A program made the translations under genes and the position numbers. A model generated the notes under the pieces. The model made no database searches. It saw only the letters and a program-made list of their open reading frames with translations, and was not told the origin of the DNA. Below are positions 42,394 to 50,765 of a stretch of DNA of 64,000 bases, one piece after another (the first letter of the stretch is position 1; every line of letters begins with the position of its first letter). This stretch comes from Paenibacillus solani (GTDB taxonomy: Bacteria; Bacillota; Bacilli; Paenibacillales; Paenibacillaceae): NCBI RefSeq assembly GCF_001277345.1, contig NZ_LIUT01000002.1, forward strand, positions 130,262 through 194,261, read 5' to 3'.

Positions 42394-43050
42394 TTAATTT
42401 TCTATAAAGTCCATGATTTCGATTAGATCGCCGATCTCCCCATCCCTGGCAAAATTCCGATCATAGTAGAGATCCCGCTTCCAGATGCCCTTCATGCCGA
42501 CATCCCGACTTGCCGTTATGTCGTTGACCGGATGATCTCCAACATAGATGGATTCTTCTGATTTTGACTCAAGCCGATGTAAAGTGTTGTTGAAGATTCT
42601 GGGATCAGGCTTGCGTAAACCTTCCCACTCCGAGATCACGACGATATCAAAATAATGCTCGATGCCAAGCCCTCGGATGTTGTTAAATTGAAATTCACCA
42701 TAGCCATTGGAGATCAGTCCGAGCTTGAGTCCTCGGCTCTTCAAACCGCCCAATGCTTCATGCAAATTCGGAAACCCGACGCAATGATGTTGAAACCCGG
42801 ATATGTAATCTGCCAGGAGTTCTTCCCAAGGCAGGGGCAGGCCAAACTCTACGACAAGCTGCTGATATACCTGGTCTTTCCATACATAACCTCTGCGATC
42901 AAGCTCAACAAACCGTTTCACATACAGCTCCTTATCTACGGCTGAGGCGTGGAATGACAAACGATCATATTGGTCCCTGACAAAACGCAGCAAGGAGGCA
43001 TCACGATCAAGGAGCGTACCGTCCAGATCAAACACAATGGTGGTTATCAT
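42394..43050 (-). CDS. HAD-superfamily phosphatase (subfamily I)
   Basis: 218 residues with the nucleophile motif VFDLDGTLLD (6-15), a helical cap (about 20-85), motif II LGLISNGYG and motif III-IV RKPDPRIF plus YVGDHPVNDI, all intact. Substrate unknown; relatives act on phosphoglycolate or nucleotides. The ATG overlaps the stop of the acetyltransferase gene by four bases (ATGA), so the two are coupled in expression. Confidence 0.88.
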   Translation of the reverse strand: MITTIVFDLDGTLLDRDASLLRFVRDQYDRLSFHASAVDKELYVKRFVELDRRGYVWKDQVYQQLVVEFGLPLPWEELLADYISGFQHHCVGFPNLHEALGGLKSRGLKLGLISNGYGEFQFNNIRGLGIEHYFDIVVISEWEGLRKPDPRIFNNTLHRLESKSEESIYVGDHPVNDITASRDVGMKGIWKRDLYYDRNFARDGEIGDLIEIMDFIEN

Positions 43051-43613
43051 AATGTCTGCCCTTGCAGGGGCCGGTATTCCACAATCCAGCAGTCACGCAT
43101 CTCGCCCTCATGCTGTTCATGCTTCTCCAGCAGTCTGACCTTCCGGAAGCCGCATTTCTCGTAACAAGCAATTGCCCGTTCATTCCAAGCCTGCGGGTCC
43201 ATCACAATCCGATCAGCCTGTCTCTGAACCACGAGATACTCCACCATGGAAGTCATAAGCTTCGTACCGATGCCCTTATTCCAATAGTCCGGCTCCCCGA
43301 TGAATTGATCCGTGGCGAACGTTATGCCGTCTGCATCACTCTCGCCATACCCATACTCACCTAACATCTCTTCATCCAGAAGATAAAATTGAATATACCC
43401 GATCGGCTTCCCTTCATATTCAATGATGCAGCGAGTCTCATCATCATCCACGTAAAACTGCTCGCGCACCCGTTCTGCATCGTGAGGATTGTCCCGTCCT
43501 TCGTAATACTGCAGCACATCCGGGTTGGACAGCCAAGAAACCATAGATAATACATCTTTCTCCTCCAGCTCGCGGACCGTAATCGGCCCAGCCTCGTACA
43601 CCAGCATCCTCAT
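43047..43613 (-). CDS. GNAT acetyltransferase, similar to aminoglycoside 6'-N-acetyltransferases
   Basis: 188 residues, complete GNAT fold (Acetyltransf_8-like). The acetyl-CoA loop is WNKGIGTKLMTSM, followed by IVMDPQAWNERAIACYEKCGF, a pattern shared with AAC(6') enzymes. An N-terminal WLSNPDVLQYYEGRD and IGYIQFYLLDEE support this. Whether it acts on aminoglycosides or on a cell metabolite cannot be decided. Two ATG starts (43613 and 43607) share the GGGGGG site. Coupled to the HAD gene downstream. Confidence 0.85.
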   Translation of the reverse strand: MRMLVYEAGPITVRELEEKDVLSMVSWLSNPDVLQYYEGRDNPHDAERVREQFYVDDDETRCIIEYEGKPIGYIQFYLLDEEMLGEYGYGESDADGITFATDQFIGEPDYWNKGIGTKLMTSMVEYLVVQRQADRIVMDPQAWNERAIACYEKCGFRKVRLLEKHEQHEGEMRDCWIVEYRPLQGQTL

Positions 43614-43653
43614 CCCCCCACGATCCTAATTAAATGATTCCAATTCTCAAGTT

Positions 43654-44148
43654 TCAGATGACATCTGCAACCATCGTAATGGAGGTCCCGCACATACCTG
43701 CCTCCAGAAATCCAAAACGCTCATATAATCGCATGGCTGGCGCATTTTCCGGAGCGACACTTAACGATACCTTCTCAATCCCCCGCTCCTTCATTCCTCT
43801 AAACAATTCCTTCATGAGTGCATTTCCAAGCCCCTGCCCACGAAATTCCGGAAGCAGTGCCATCCCCAGCTCGGGAATGTTTTCGCTGACATAACCGAAG
43901 CCTTTATTTCCTTCATCGAAATAACGGATGTGGATTGAGCCTACGGGCCTTCCTTCGGCATTCACAGCAATATAGCCTAAATCGCCGGTTCTACCCCAGT
44001 TCTCCACGTATTTTTTCATGAAAGGTTCTTCGAGTATGTCCCGGCTGAAAGGCTTCTCTCCCTCGGGCACATACAGAGACTCATACAGCATTTCCCGCAA
44101 AAAAGGCTCATCCTCCCGGCCAGCGACTCGAATATGATATGAATTCAT
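43654..44148 (-). CDS. GNAT-family N-acetyltransferase
   Basis: 164 residues with a standard acetyl-CoA site (LPEFRGQGLGNALMKELF) and the C-terminal NAPAMRLYERFGFLEAGM. N-terminal YHIRVAGREDEPFLREMLYES. Substrate unknown. ATG with GAGGAAG 8 bases upstream. It precedes the AAC(6')-like gene by 40 bases on the same strand; the two plus the HAD gene may form an operon. Confidence 0.88.
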   Translation of the reverse strand: MNSYHIRVAGREDEPFLREMLYESLYVPEGEKPFSRDILEEPFMKKYVENWGRTGDLGYIAVNAEGRPVGSIHIRYFDEGNKGFGYVSENIPELGMALLPEFRGQGLGNALMKELFRGMKERGIEKVSLSVAPENAPAMRLYERFGFLEAGMCGTSITMVADVI

Positions 44149-44581
44149 GCATGCATCTTCCTCTCTACTGGATCATTTTCGAACAACGCCTGCCAACAGA
44201 ATAAAGACGTCCCCCTCGGAACGCCTTCGGATCTATACTTATGAATTAGCGATTTGCCGCCCTAATCCTTCCTTACCAGCTGGTATTTTTTAGTTCTAAC
44301 TATTTTTGCTGGCCTGTTTATTAGAACGGAACTCCTTCGATATATAACTCCTTGCTGAACGAATGTACAGCGCCTTATGCTCCCCACTTCCTTATGTATA
44401 TCCTAACAAGGTACGCTATGTTAACAATCCTCATATGGATATAAAAAGTTAAAAATCACCCATATAAAAAGTTATGATTATGCCTCATACCTAACATCCA
44501 TCATGAGCTCAAAGTAGAATCATCTCGTCGACTGGATTTTTGTCCTTGCCCACCCGGTCACCAGACAACTGCGAGCTTCCC
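44149..44581. other. Intergenic region
   Basis: 433 bases between two minus-strand genes. I see no gene, tRNA, clear terminator or operator in it; it is A+T-rich toward 44400-44480. Confidence 0.5.
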
Positions 44582-45400
44582 TTACACTTTCTGTGCAATC
44601 AGCTTACTCATCGCATGACGGTGCGGTATACCCGACGAATTGCAATCAAATATCACCTCCGGGCTGCTGTGAATCAGCCAATCATGGTAGTGCATCATAA
44701 GCTCCCCGGACTTCCAGTCGTAAGCGTAAGGCTCATTCTCGGGAGGAGGCGCGATGAACGGCTTCTGTACGAATACATTAAGGCAATGAAGCCCCTCTGC
44801 CGCAGTAAATTGTTTATAGTTGGCAAATATCTCTTCCCGGTATTCCGGTCTGATATAATGCAGCACGCCGCTGGAATAGAGCACGTCGAACTCCGAGTCC
44901 AGACGATAATCTGATATATCCGCCTTGAATACGTTGATGTGAACCCCGATACGATCGGCCAATCTCTTCGTCTTCTCAATTCCCGCATCCGAAATGTCGA
45001 ACGCCGTGACATCATAGCCATTACGGGCAAAAAAAACGGCATCTTTCCCTTCCCCGCAACCGATATCCAGTAGCTTTACTCTTCTGGTGGGAGGGATCAT
45101 TTCTAGCACCTGATAACAGGCTGAGCCCGGCTCTGTGCCCCAATAGTAATCCGGTGTTTTATATTCTTCTTCATATATGCTGATCGGCTTGCCTGTTGAT
45201 GAATAACCAAACAACTTATCGATACTCACATCGAGTCGCCGTGACAACTCCGGGAGCAGCGCAATATCGGGCATGGTCTGCCCCGTTTCCCATTTGGATA
45301 CGGCTTGAAACGTAACGCCCAGCTGATGTGCCAAACCTTCCTGGGTAAGTCCCTGCTCTTTACGATAACGATTAATATTTTTGGCTAACAGGTTTCTCAT
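44582..45400 (-). CDS. XRE-type HTH domain fused to a TehB-like SAM methyltransferase
   Basis: 272 residues from ATG 45400; a GTG at 45409 is closer to GGAAGG but only two bases away. Residues 3-60 are an XRE helix-turn-helix (RKEQGLTQEGLAHQLGVTFQAVSKWETG). Residues 95-225 are a class I methyltransferase with motif I LLDIGCGEGKDAVFF and post-I VTAFDISDAG, then VLYSSGVLHYI. The end SSPEVIFDCNSSGIPHRHAM resembles TehB, which methylates tellurite in vitro. The combination suggests a DNA-bound or self-regulating methyltransferase; neither function is proven. Single gene, divergent from the GNAT gene at 45585. Confidence 0.85.
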   Translation of the reverse strand: MRNLLAKNINRYRKEQGLTQEGLAHQLGVTFQAVSKWETGQTMPDIALLPELSRRLDVSIDKLFGYSSTGKPISIYEEEYKTPDYYWGTEPGSACYQVLEMIPPTRRVKLLDIGCGEGKDAVFFARNGYDVTAFDISDAGIEKTKRLADRIGVHINVFKADISDYRLDSEFDVLYSSGVLHYIRPEYREEIFANYKQFTAAEGLHCLNVFVQKPFIAPPPENEPYAYDWKSGELMMHYHDWLIHSSPEVIFDCNSSGIPHRHAMSKLIAQKV

Positions 45401-45584
45401 ATCGTTCACGTCCTTCCTATAACCACATTGTAGGTGCGCTGCTCAGGGCATTCAATAACCCGATTATTGAATCTCAGAACAATTCAACTCCTAGTTGAAC
45501 TTCAAATCCAGTACTCCAACATATAGGCATGTTACAATAGAGCTGTTTAACATGAATATGGAACATAATAAGGGAGAAATTAAC

Positions 45585-46037
45585 GTGAACATAAGAAAAC
45601 TGCAGCCTGATGAAATCCCACCTCTGGATCTGCTCTTGCTTGCGGATCCCTCGAGGAAGCTCGTAGAGGAATATTTGAAACGCGGTCATTGTTATGTGGC
45701 TGAAGTGGACTCGCATCAAATCGGTGTTTACGTCCTGCTGCCCACCAGGCCCGATACAATCGAGCTGGTTAACATTGCTGTAAGCGAGGACTTGCACGGC
45801 CATGGATATGGCAAGAAGCTCGTGAATCATGCCATAGAACAGGCCCGGGAGCTTGGATATGCAACGATTGAGGTCGGTACGGGCAGCACGGGTGTTACAC
45901 AGCTGGCACTGTATCAGAAATGCGGATTTCGAATGACAGGCATCGACCGGGACTTTTTTGTCCGTCATTATGAAGAGGAAATTTACGAGAACGGTATGCG
46001 TCTGCGCGATATGGTGCGATTGTCGCAGGATTTATAA
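45585..46037 (+). CDS. GNAT-family N-acetyltransferase
   Basis: The GTG at 45585 (MNIRKLQPDEIPPLD) is chosen because AAGGGAG lies 8 bases before it; upstream ATG codons lack such a site. 150 residues; acetyl-CoA loop EDLHGHGYGKKLVNHAIEQA, and LALYQKCGFRMTGIDRDFF near the end, as in the YvbK-like subgroup. Substrate unknown. Stands alone on the plus strand, 78 bases before the coat-protein-like gene. Confidence 0.85.
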   Translation: MNIRKLQPDEIPPLDLLLLADPSRKLVEEYLKRGHCYVAEVDSHQIGVYVLLPTRPDTIELVNIAVSEDLHGHGYGKKLVNHAIEQARELGYATIEVGTGSTGVTQLALYQKCGFRMTGIDRDFFVRHYEEEIYENGMRLRDMVRLSQDL

Positions 46038-46115
46038 GAAGCTGGTCTTAAGCAGATGCACTTTTCCTTCATATCTTGAATAGGCTATCGCATATTGATG
46101 ATGGAGGAGAACCAA

Positions 46116-46604
46116 TTGAGCATGAGTCAAAACCCGAAGCATCTCGCGTGGCATGAAACGATGGAAATTCATGAATTGACCGCCTTTCAGGCAAATCACC
46201 TGATTGGACTAAAAATGTCTATACAAGATATTAAAGATCCTCAGCTTCACGGACTATACACCGAGGCGATCCAAGGAGTTGAACAGAATCTGCGGGAGCT
46301 TTTACCTTATTATTCCGAAGCGCCTACGGGAACCCGCAGCCTGTCCGGTGCCGATTTAACAGCGTATTATGCAGGCCATCTGCTGAGCTTTGCCAAAACC
46401 TCTGTTCGCAGCTATGCCATTGCTATTACGGAGGCTGCAACCCCAAGTGTGAGAGACACCCTGCAGAAGCAGTTAAACAAGGCTATTGAGCTCCATGGGA
46501 AGGTCTTCTACTTCATGTACGCACGTGGCCTGTATCCGTCTTACAATTTAAAGCAGCTGCTGGAGAATGACGTGAAGAATGCCAATAAGGCTTTAAGCCT
46601 GTAA
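46116..46604 (+). CDS. CotF-family spore coat-like protein
   Basis: 162 residues from TTG 46116, with GGAGGAG 6 bases upstream; the ATG two codons later is 14 bases away and earlier TTG/ATG codons overlap the site. The helical pattern HETMEIHELTAFQANHLIGLKMS, IKDPQLHGLYTEAIQGVEQNLRELL and the last YMYARGLYPSYNLKQLLENDV-like segment fit the CotF/ferritin-like coat protein family of spore formers. It is probably made late in sporulation. No sporulation sigma promoter could be identified with confidence. Single gene, convergent with trxB. Confidence 0.75.
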   Translation: MSMSQNPKHLAWHETMEIHELTAFQANHLIGLKMSIQDIKDPQLHGLYTEAIQGVEQNLRELLPYYSEAPTGTRSLSGADLTAYYAGHLLSFAKTSVRSYAIAITEAATPSVRDTLQKQLNKAIELHGKVFYFMYARGLYPSYNLKQLLENDVKNANKALSL

Positions 46605-46640
46605 CATCAGCAGAACATCCATAATTATGTATGCACAAAA

Positions 46641-46719
46641 AAAGCCCCTGACTAACAGCGGGAAGCTCAGAGATATTCTCTCACGTTCTTCCTTCCGCTG
46701 AATAGCACAGGGGCTCTTT
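46641..46719. terminator. Three-layer hairpin, bidirectional terminator between cotF-like gene and trxB
   Basis: AAAGCCCCTG (46641-46650) pairs with CAGGGGCTCTTT (46708-46719, one extra base), CAGCGGGAAG (46656-46665) with CTTCCGCTG (46692-46700), and AGAGA with TCTCT (46669-46681). A-rich and T-rich ends give U tracts on both strands. Confidence 0.75.
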
Positions 46720-46750
46720 CATATATTCCGTTCACTCCCAAAAGCCGTGA

Positions 46751-47704
46751 TTACTTATCCAGTGTCTCGCTCCAGTCATGCACCATATGGCCCTCAAGAT
46801 ATTTCTCGCAATCCATAGCTGCCATACAGCCGGTCCCCGCAGCTGTAATCGCTTGGCGATAGCGCGTATCCTGGACATCGCCGCAAGCGAATACGCCCGG
46901 AATGTTGGTCTCCGTGGTTCCAGGCTTCACGACAATGTAGCCGGTTGGATCTGTCGTAATCTGATTACCAAGGAAGCCTGTATTCGGTGTATGGCCAATA
47001 GCCACGAACACGCCTTCCGCTTCAATCAGCTCTTCTTCACCCGTCTCGTTGTTGCGGACCTTCAATCCCTTAACACCAATATCACTGGTAACCACCTCAA
47101 CTGGCGTACGGTCAAGAGCCCATTCGATCTTCTCGTTCTCTCTTGCGCGATCCTGCATAATCTTGGATGCACGCAGCTCGGTACGGCGGTTTACCACCGT
47201 TACGCTGGAAGCAAAACGCGTCAGGAAGCTGGCCTCCTCCATCGCAGAGTCGCCACCGCCGATAACGATAATTCTCTTCCCGCGGAAGAAAAACCCGTCA
47301 CATGTTGCACATGTACTTACACCACGGCCCACGTTCTCCTGCTCACCTGGAATTCCGAGATATTTGGCAGAAGCGCCAGTCGAAATAATAATGGACTCCG
47401 CCAGAAGCTCGCCCATTCCCTCGACATTCACCTTAAAGGGACGCTGGGAGAAATCAACGGATTCAACCCAGGCGCTCTTGAACTCTGCACCGAAGCGCTC
47501 CGCTTGCTGACGCATATTGTCCATGAGCTCAGGACCCATGATCCCTTGCGGAAATCCTGGGAAATTCTCCACTTCAGTTGTTGTCGTTAACTGACCGCCA
47601 GGCTGCATGCCTTCGATCACGAGTGGCTTCAAATTCGCACGTGCCAAGTAGATGGCTGCCGTCAATCCGGCAGGACCTGTTCCGATTACGATTGATTTGT
47701 ACAT
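46751..47704 (-). CDS. trxB: Thioredoxin reductase
   Basis: Flavoenzyme that keeps thioredoxin reduced with NADPH. 317 residues; FAD loop GTGPAGLTAA (8-17), redox-active Cys132 and Cys135 in STCATCDG, NADPH loop VIGGGDSAMEEA and the C-terminal FAD site GVFACGDVQD. ATG with AAGGAGG 6 bases upstream. In Bacillus subtilis trxB also neighbours the TPR gene yvcD and the his operon, so gene order is conserved on this side. Confidence 0.96.
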   Translation of the reverse strand: MYKSIVIGTGPAGLTAAIYLARANLKPLVIEGMQPGGQLTTTTEVENFPGFPQGIMGPELMDNMRQQAERFGAEFKSAWVESVDFSQRPFKVNVEGMGELLAESIIISTGASAKYLGIPGEQENVGRGVSTCATCDGFFFRGKRIIVIGGGDSAMEEASFLTRFASSVTVVNRRTELRASKIMQDRARENEKIEWALDRTPVEVVTSDIGVKGLKVRNNETGEEELIEAEGVFVAIGHTPNTGFLGNQITTDPTGYIVVKPGTTETNIPGVFACGDVQDTRYRQAITAAGTGCMAAMDCEKYLEGHMVHDWSETLDK

Positions 47705-47837
47705 AGATACAGCCTCCTTAAGGTGATAATTTCTGCTGCATGTTGCTTTCTATTCAGAGATAAAGGAATTTTTATGTGCCAACATATTCCTATATGAAGC
47801 AGGACGTTGTTTGATTCAAGATCTTGATAAATCCGAT

Positions 47838-49583
47838 TTACATTTTCTCAGTAAATGGTCTGAAATCATCGTCCGGTTGATCTTTCGCTGCACATACACT
47901 ATCCATTTGACGTGCATAACGGCTAACCGTTGATGACGATATACCGTAGCGGCCGGCCACCTGCTCATAGGTTAAAGCGCGTCCGCGCTTCTTGGCCGTT
48001 AGATACTCCAATGCCGCCGCCCAGCCATCCACATTCCGAATTTTCGGAATATCCGGATACAGACGACTTAAGAAGTCGGACCAGAGATTCTCCAAGTCTT
48101 TTTTCCAATAGGCATCAACACGCATGTCCATCGTCTGCTCCGCTTTCTCCAGCACCGCTTTCCAGGAAGGCAGCCAATCCGGGGATACCTCAAGGCTCTT
48201 ACTCGGGGACGCATCGCGATCTTCGCGCCGATCCTGCAGCCGACTGCTTGCAGCTTCCATCTGCTGAAGTACCAGACGGGCGGCATCCTTCAGCTCCGCA
48301 TCCTCTCCCGGTTCCTGAAGAAATGACTGCAATGCATGCTGGACCTCTTCATCCGCTATCAATTCCAGCGTCCGGATAACCTGAAGCTTGGTCTGAGGAT
48401 CGCCATGTCTAAGTGCCCAGAAGAAAGAAGAACGAATCAGTGGATTCTGCTTCGCTTCCTCGGTCAGCTTATCTCCATCATGCTCCCAACGTTTGAACTG
48501 TTCCTCGAACGGAAGATGATAGTGATAACTCACCTTCATCTGATCCGTACCTGTTTCCTTACGCTGCTGCAGCTGGGCCAGATAGAAATTAGGGATTACC
48601 GAATCGCCGTCCAGCTTCAGCGCATGCCGCCAATATTTCTCGGCTTTGTCATAATAACCGCTGTTGCACGCGGCAACCGCCGTGTAATGATACAAACTAG
48701 GGTCGCTGCTAAACTCTTCATCCTTTAAGAGGCGGCGGAAATGACTGTACGCAACTTCATGCTGCCCCAGTATTCCCATCGTTGTAGCCAGCTTAAACAC
48801 ATGCTCCATATGAAAAGGAACGGCCACCCTTAGCATGTCCATTAAACGGTCGCGCTGCTCATGATTACCTTCATGTTGATAGAAGATGGCCAGATTGCAC
48901 AGACCGTGCAGATTGCCCGGCTCTAGATCCAACACCTCGCCAATGGTGCGTTTTGCGGTATCAAAACGACCCATGTAATAATAGGCCAGAGCCAGATTGT
49001 TGCGCGCAGCCAGAAAATCCGGGGAGTCATTAACGATCTCCTCCAGCAGCTTGACCGCCTGAGCGAATTTACCTTCTTCAAGCAGCGCCCGGGCATGCTC
49101 GTGTTCAACCACGCCTTCACGGCTCTTGATCCGATTCAGCTTGGCAGGACGATTAAGCTCATAATGAAGCAGCTCCATCATTTCCTCGGCTTCGTCCAGA
49201 AATTGTCCGCTCGGGTCTTCCTCCAGATAGGTTACTAGAGCTTCTTCCGCCTTCTCGAACTGCTCCATATTCGCGTAGTTATTCGCCATATAGAAATAAC
49301 ATTCGGTCATAAGCGGGTCTACCTGCTTCAGAATGTGAGATAAGACTTCGTTAGAAGCTTTATAATCACCCGTCTCTGATAATATACCCGCCACATTGCA
49401 ATGATTCACCGGATTATCCGGTTCATATTCAACAGCTTTGCGAAAATACTTCAGAGCCTTGTCATATTGATAACGATCAAGCGAACGAACCGCACGATCG
49501 AAGAAGAAATTGGCATTCATTTCGATAGATATAACATTGTGGGGGTCACTGGACCCGTATGGATTACCATTCACGAAAAGCAA
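47838..49583 (-). CDS. TPR-repeat protein with C-terminal helix-turn-helix (YvcD-like position)
   Basis: About 581 residues from TTG 49583, four bases after AAAGGAGG; GTG 49574 is an alternative, and the conserved part begins only at MNANFFFDRAVRSLD. Tetratricopeptide repeats fill roughly residues 22-340 (YDKALKYFRKAVEYEPDNP, FDTAKRTIGEVLDLEPGN, YDKAEKYWRHALKLDGDS). A charged linker follows, and the last 60 residues hold a helix-turn-helix, ALTYEQVAGRYGISSSTVSRYARQMD. TPRs bind protein partners, and the HTH suggests DNA contact; the target is unknown. It lies where yvcD lies in Bacillus, between trxB and the prs/his genes. Confidence 0.85.
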   Translation of the reverse strand: MLFVNGNPYGSSDPHNVISIEMNANFFFDRAVRSLDRYQYDKALKYFRKAVEYEPDNPVNHCNVAGILSETGDYKASNEVLSHILKQVDPLMTECYFYMANNYANMEQFEKAEEALVTYLEEDPSGQFLDEAEEMMELLHYELNRPAKLNRIKSREGVVEHEHARALLEEGKFAQAVKLLEEIVNDSPDFLAARNNLALAYYYMGRFDTAKRTIGEVLDLEPGNLHGLCNLAIFYQHEGNHEQRDRLMDMLRVAVPFHMEHVFKLATTMGILGQHEVAYSHFRRLLKDEEFSSDPSLYHYTAVAACNSGYYDKAEKYWRHALKLDGDSVIPNFYLAQLQQRKETGTDQMKVSYHYHLPFEEQFKRWEHDGDKLTEEAKQNPLIRSSFFWALRHGDPQTKLQVIRTLELIADEEVQHALQSFLQEPGEDAELKDAARLVLQQMEAASSRLQDRREDRDASPSKSLEVSPDWLPSWKAVLEKAEQTMDMRVDAYWKKDLENLWSDFLSRLYPDIPKIRNVDGWAAALEYLTAKKRGRALTYEQVAGRYGISSSTVSRYARQMDSVCAAKDQPDDDFRPFTEKM

Positions 49584-49651
49584 GGCACCTCCTTTAACTT
49601 GCTCCTCTATCCACAACAGTATAACACAAGTTTCGATGTCATTTGCAGAAA

Positions 49652-49681
49652 AAAGACACCAGTTTACACACCGGCGTCTTT
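49652..49681 (-). terminator. Terminator overlapping the 3' end of prs
   Basis: AAAGACGCC (inside the last prs codons) pairs with GGTGTCTTT with one G-U, followed by a six-T run on the minus strand. The stop codon TAA lies in the loop, so the hairpin is partly coding. Confidence 0.7.
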
Positions 49682-50614
49682 GAATAAAGTAGCTATAGAT
49701 CCACCCTCGATAATAATATGAGTGGCTTGGGCTAGCATAGGCGCAACAGACAGCACCTTCAGCCGCATCTTGCAGTGATGGTCAGGGAGCACAATGGAGT
49801 CTGTGATCACGATTTCCTCAATATGAGTATGGTCCAGACGGCTTAATGCCTCCCCGGAAAAAAGTCCATGGGTCGCACACACAATGGCATCCTTGGCTCC
49901 CCGTTCTTTAAGACTTTCTACCACTTGAACGATGGTAGTTCCCGTATCAATTAAGTCCTCAATAATAATCGGCGTGCGACCCACCACGTCTCCAATGACG
50001 TGGGTAATAACCGCCTCGTTATGCGCTGGGCGCTGCTTGACCATCATCGCAAACGGCGAGCCCAATCGACTAGCGAGCTTCTCCGCCGTCTTCGCCCGGC
50101 CGGCATCGGGAGAAACGATCACCGGATTCTCGATCTTCTTGGTCTTCAGGTACTCTGTGATCAGATCGAGCGCAGTCAGATGATCCACCGGGATATTGAA
50201 GAATCCCTGGATCGCAGGCGCATGCAGATCAATCGTAATGACGCGGTTGGCTCCTGCCGTAGTCAGCACATCGGCTACCATTTTGGCCGAAATCGGTTCA
50301 CGCGGCGCTGCCTTGCGCTCCTGCCTTGCATAACCGTAATAAGGCACAATAATATTGATCGTTCTGGCTGATGCACGCTTGGCGGCATCAATCATCACCA
50401 GCAGCTCTACGAACATTTCATTGATTGGATGAGAAAAGGACTGCAGTAGAAAAACATCGCAATTACGGATACTCTCTTCAAAATGAACATAAACCTCCCC
50501 GCTCTGAAAGCGGGAAATCTTAATCTTTCCCAGTTCAACTCCCAATTGCTGGCTAATACTTGCCGCCAGCTGCGGGTTGGAAGTTCCGGCGAATAATCGT
50601 AGTGAATGATGCAT
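49664..50614 (-). CDS. prs: Ribose-phosphate pyrophosphokinase (PRPP synthetase)
   Basis: Makes PRPP, the first substrate of HisG and of nucleotide synthesis. ATG 50614 has AGGAGG 5 bases upstream; a longer frame has no such site. 316 residues with the flexible-loop region VPYYGYARQERKAAPREP, metal/ATP residues DLHAPAIQGFF, PRPP-site VIVSPDAGRAKTAEKL and the ribose-5-phosphate loop IIEDLIDTGTT. The last motif departs somewhat from the common DDMIDTAGT, so this may be a second Prs paralogue next to the his operon rather than the housekeeping enzyme near glmU. Confidence 0.93.
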   Translation of the reverse strand: MHHSLRLFAGTSNPQLAASISQQLGVELGKIKISRFQSGEVYVHFEESIRNCDVFLLQSFSHPINEMFVELLVMIDAAKRASARTINIIVPYYGYARQERKAAPREPISAKMVADVLTTAGANRVITIDLHAPAIQGFFNIPVDHLTALDLITEYLKTKKIENPVIVSPDAGRAKTAEKLASRLGSPFAMMVKQRPAHNEAVITHVIGDVVGRTPIIIEDLIDTGTTIVQVVESLKERGAKDAIVCATHGLFSGEALSRLDHTHIEEIVITDSIVLPDHHCKMRLKVLSVAPMLAQATHIIIEGGSIATLFKDAGV

Positions 50615-50765
50615 GAGGACCTCCTGACGAGATTGGTTGATGATGAACATGTCGGATGATGGGATGATAATGAAGGCGTTATCGTTAAATCAGGCCGTTT
50701 CCAATCCCTTCGACTCGTGATCCGCGTCGTATGGGGAGGAAAACAGCCGTCATCATGAAATCAGT

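Noticed and set aside
45474..45968. 164-codon minus frame opposite a GNAT gene
   Set aside because: Antisense shadow of the plus-strand acetyltransferase, whose acetyl-CoA motif and ribosome binding site are clear.
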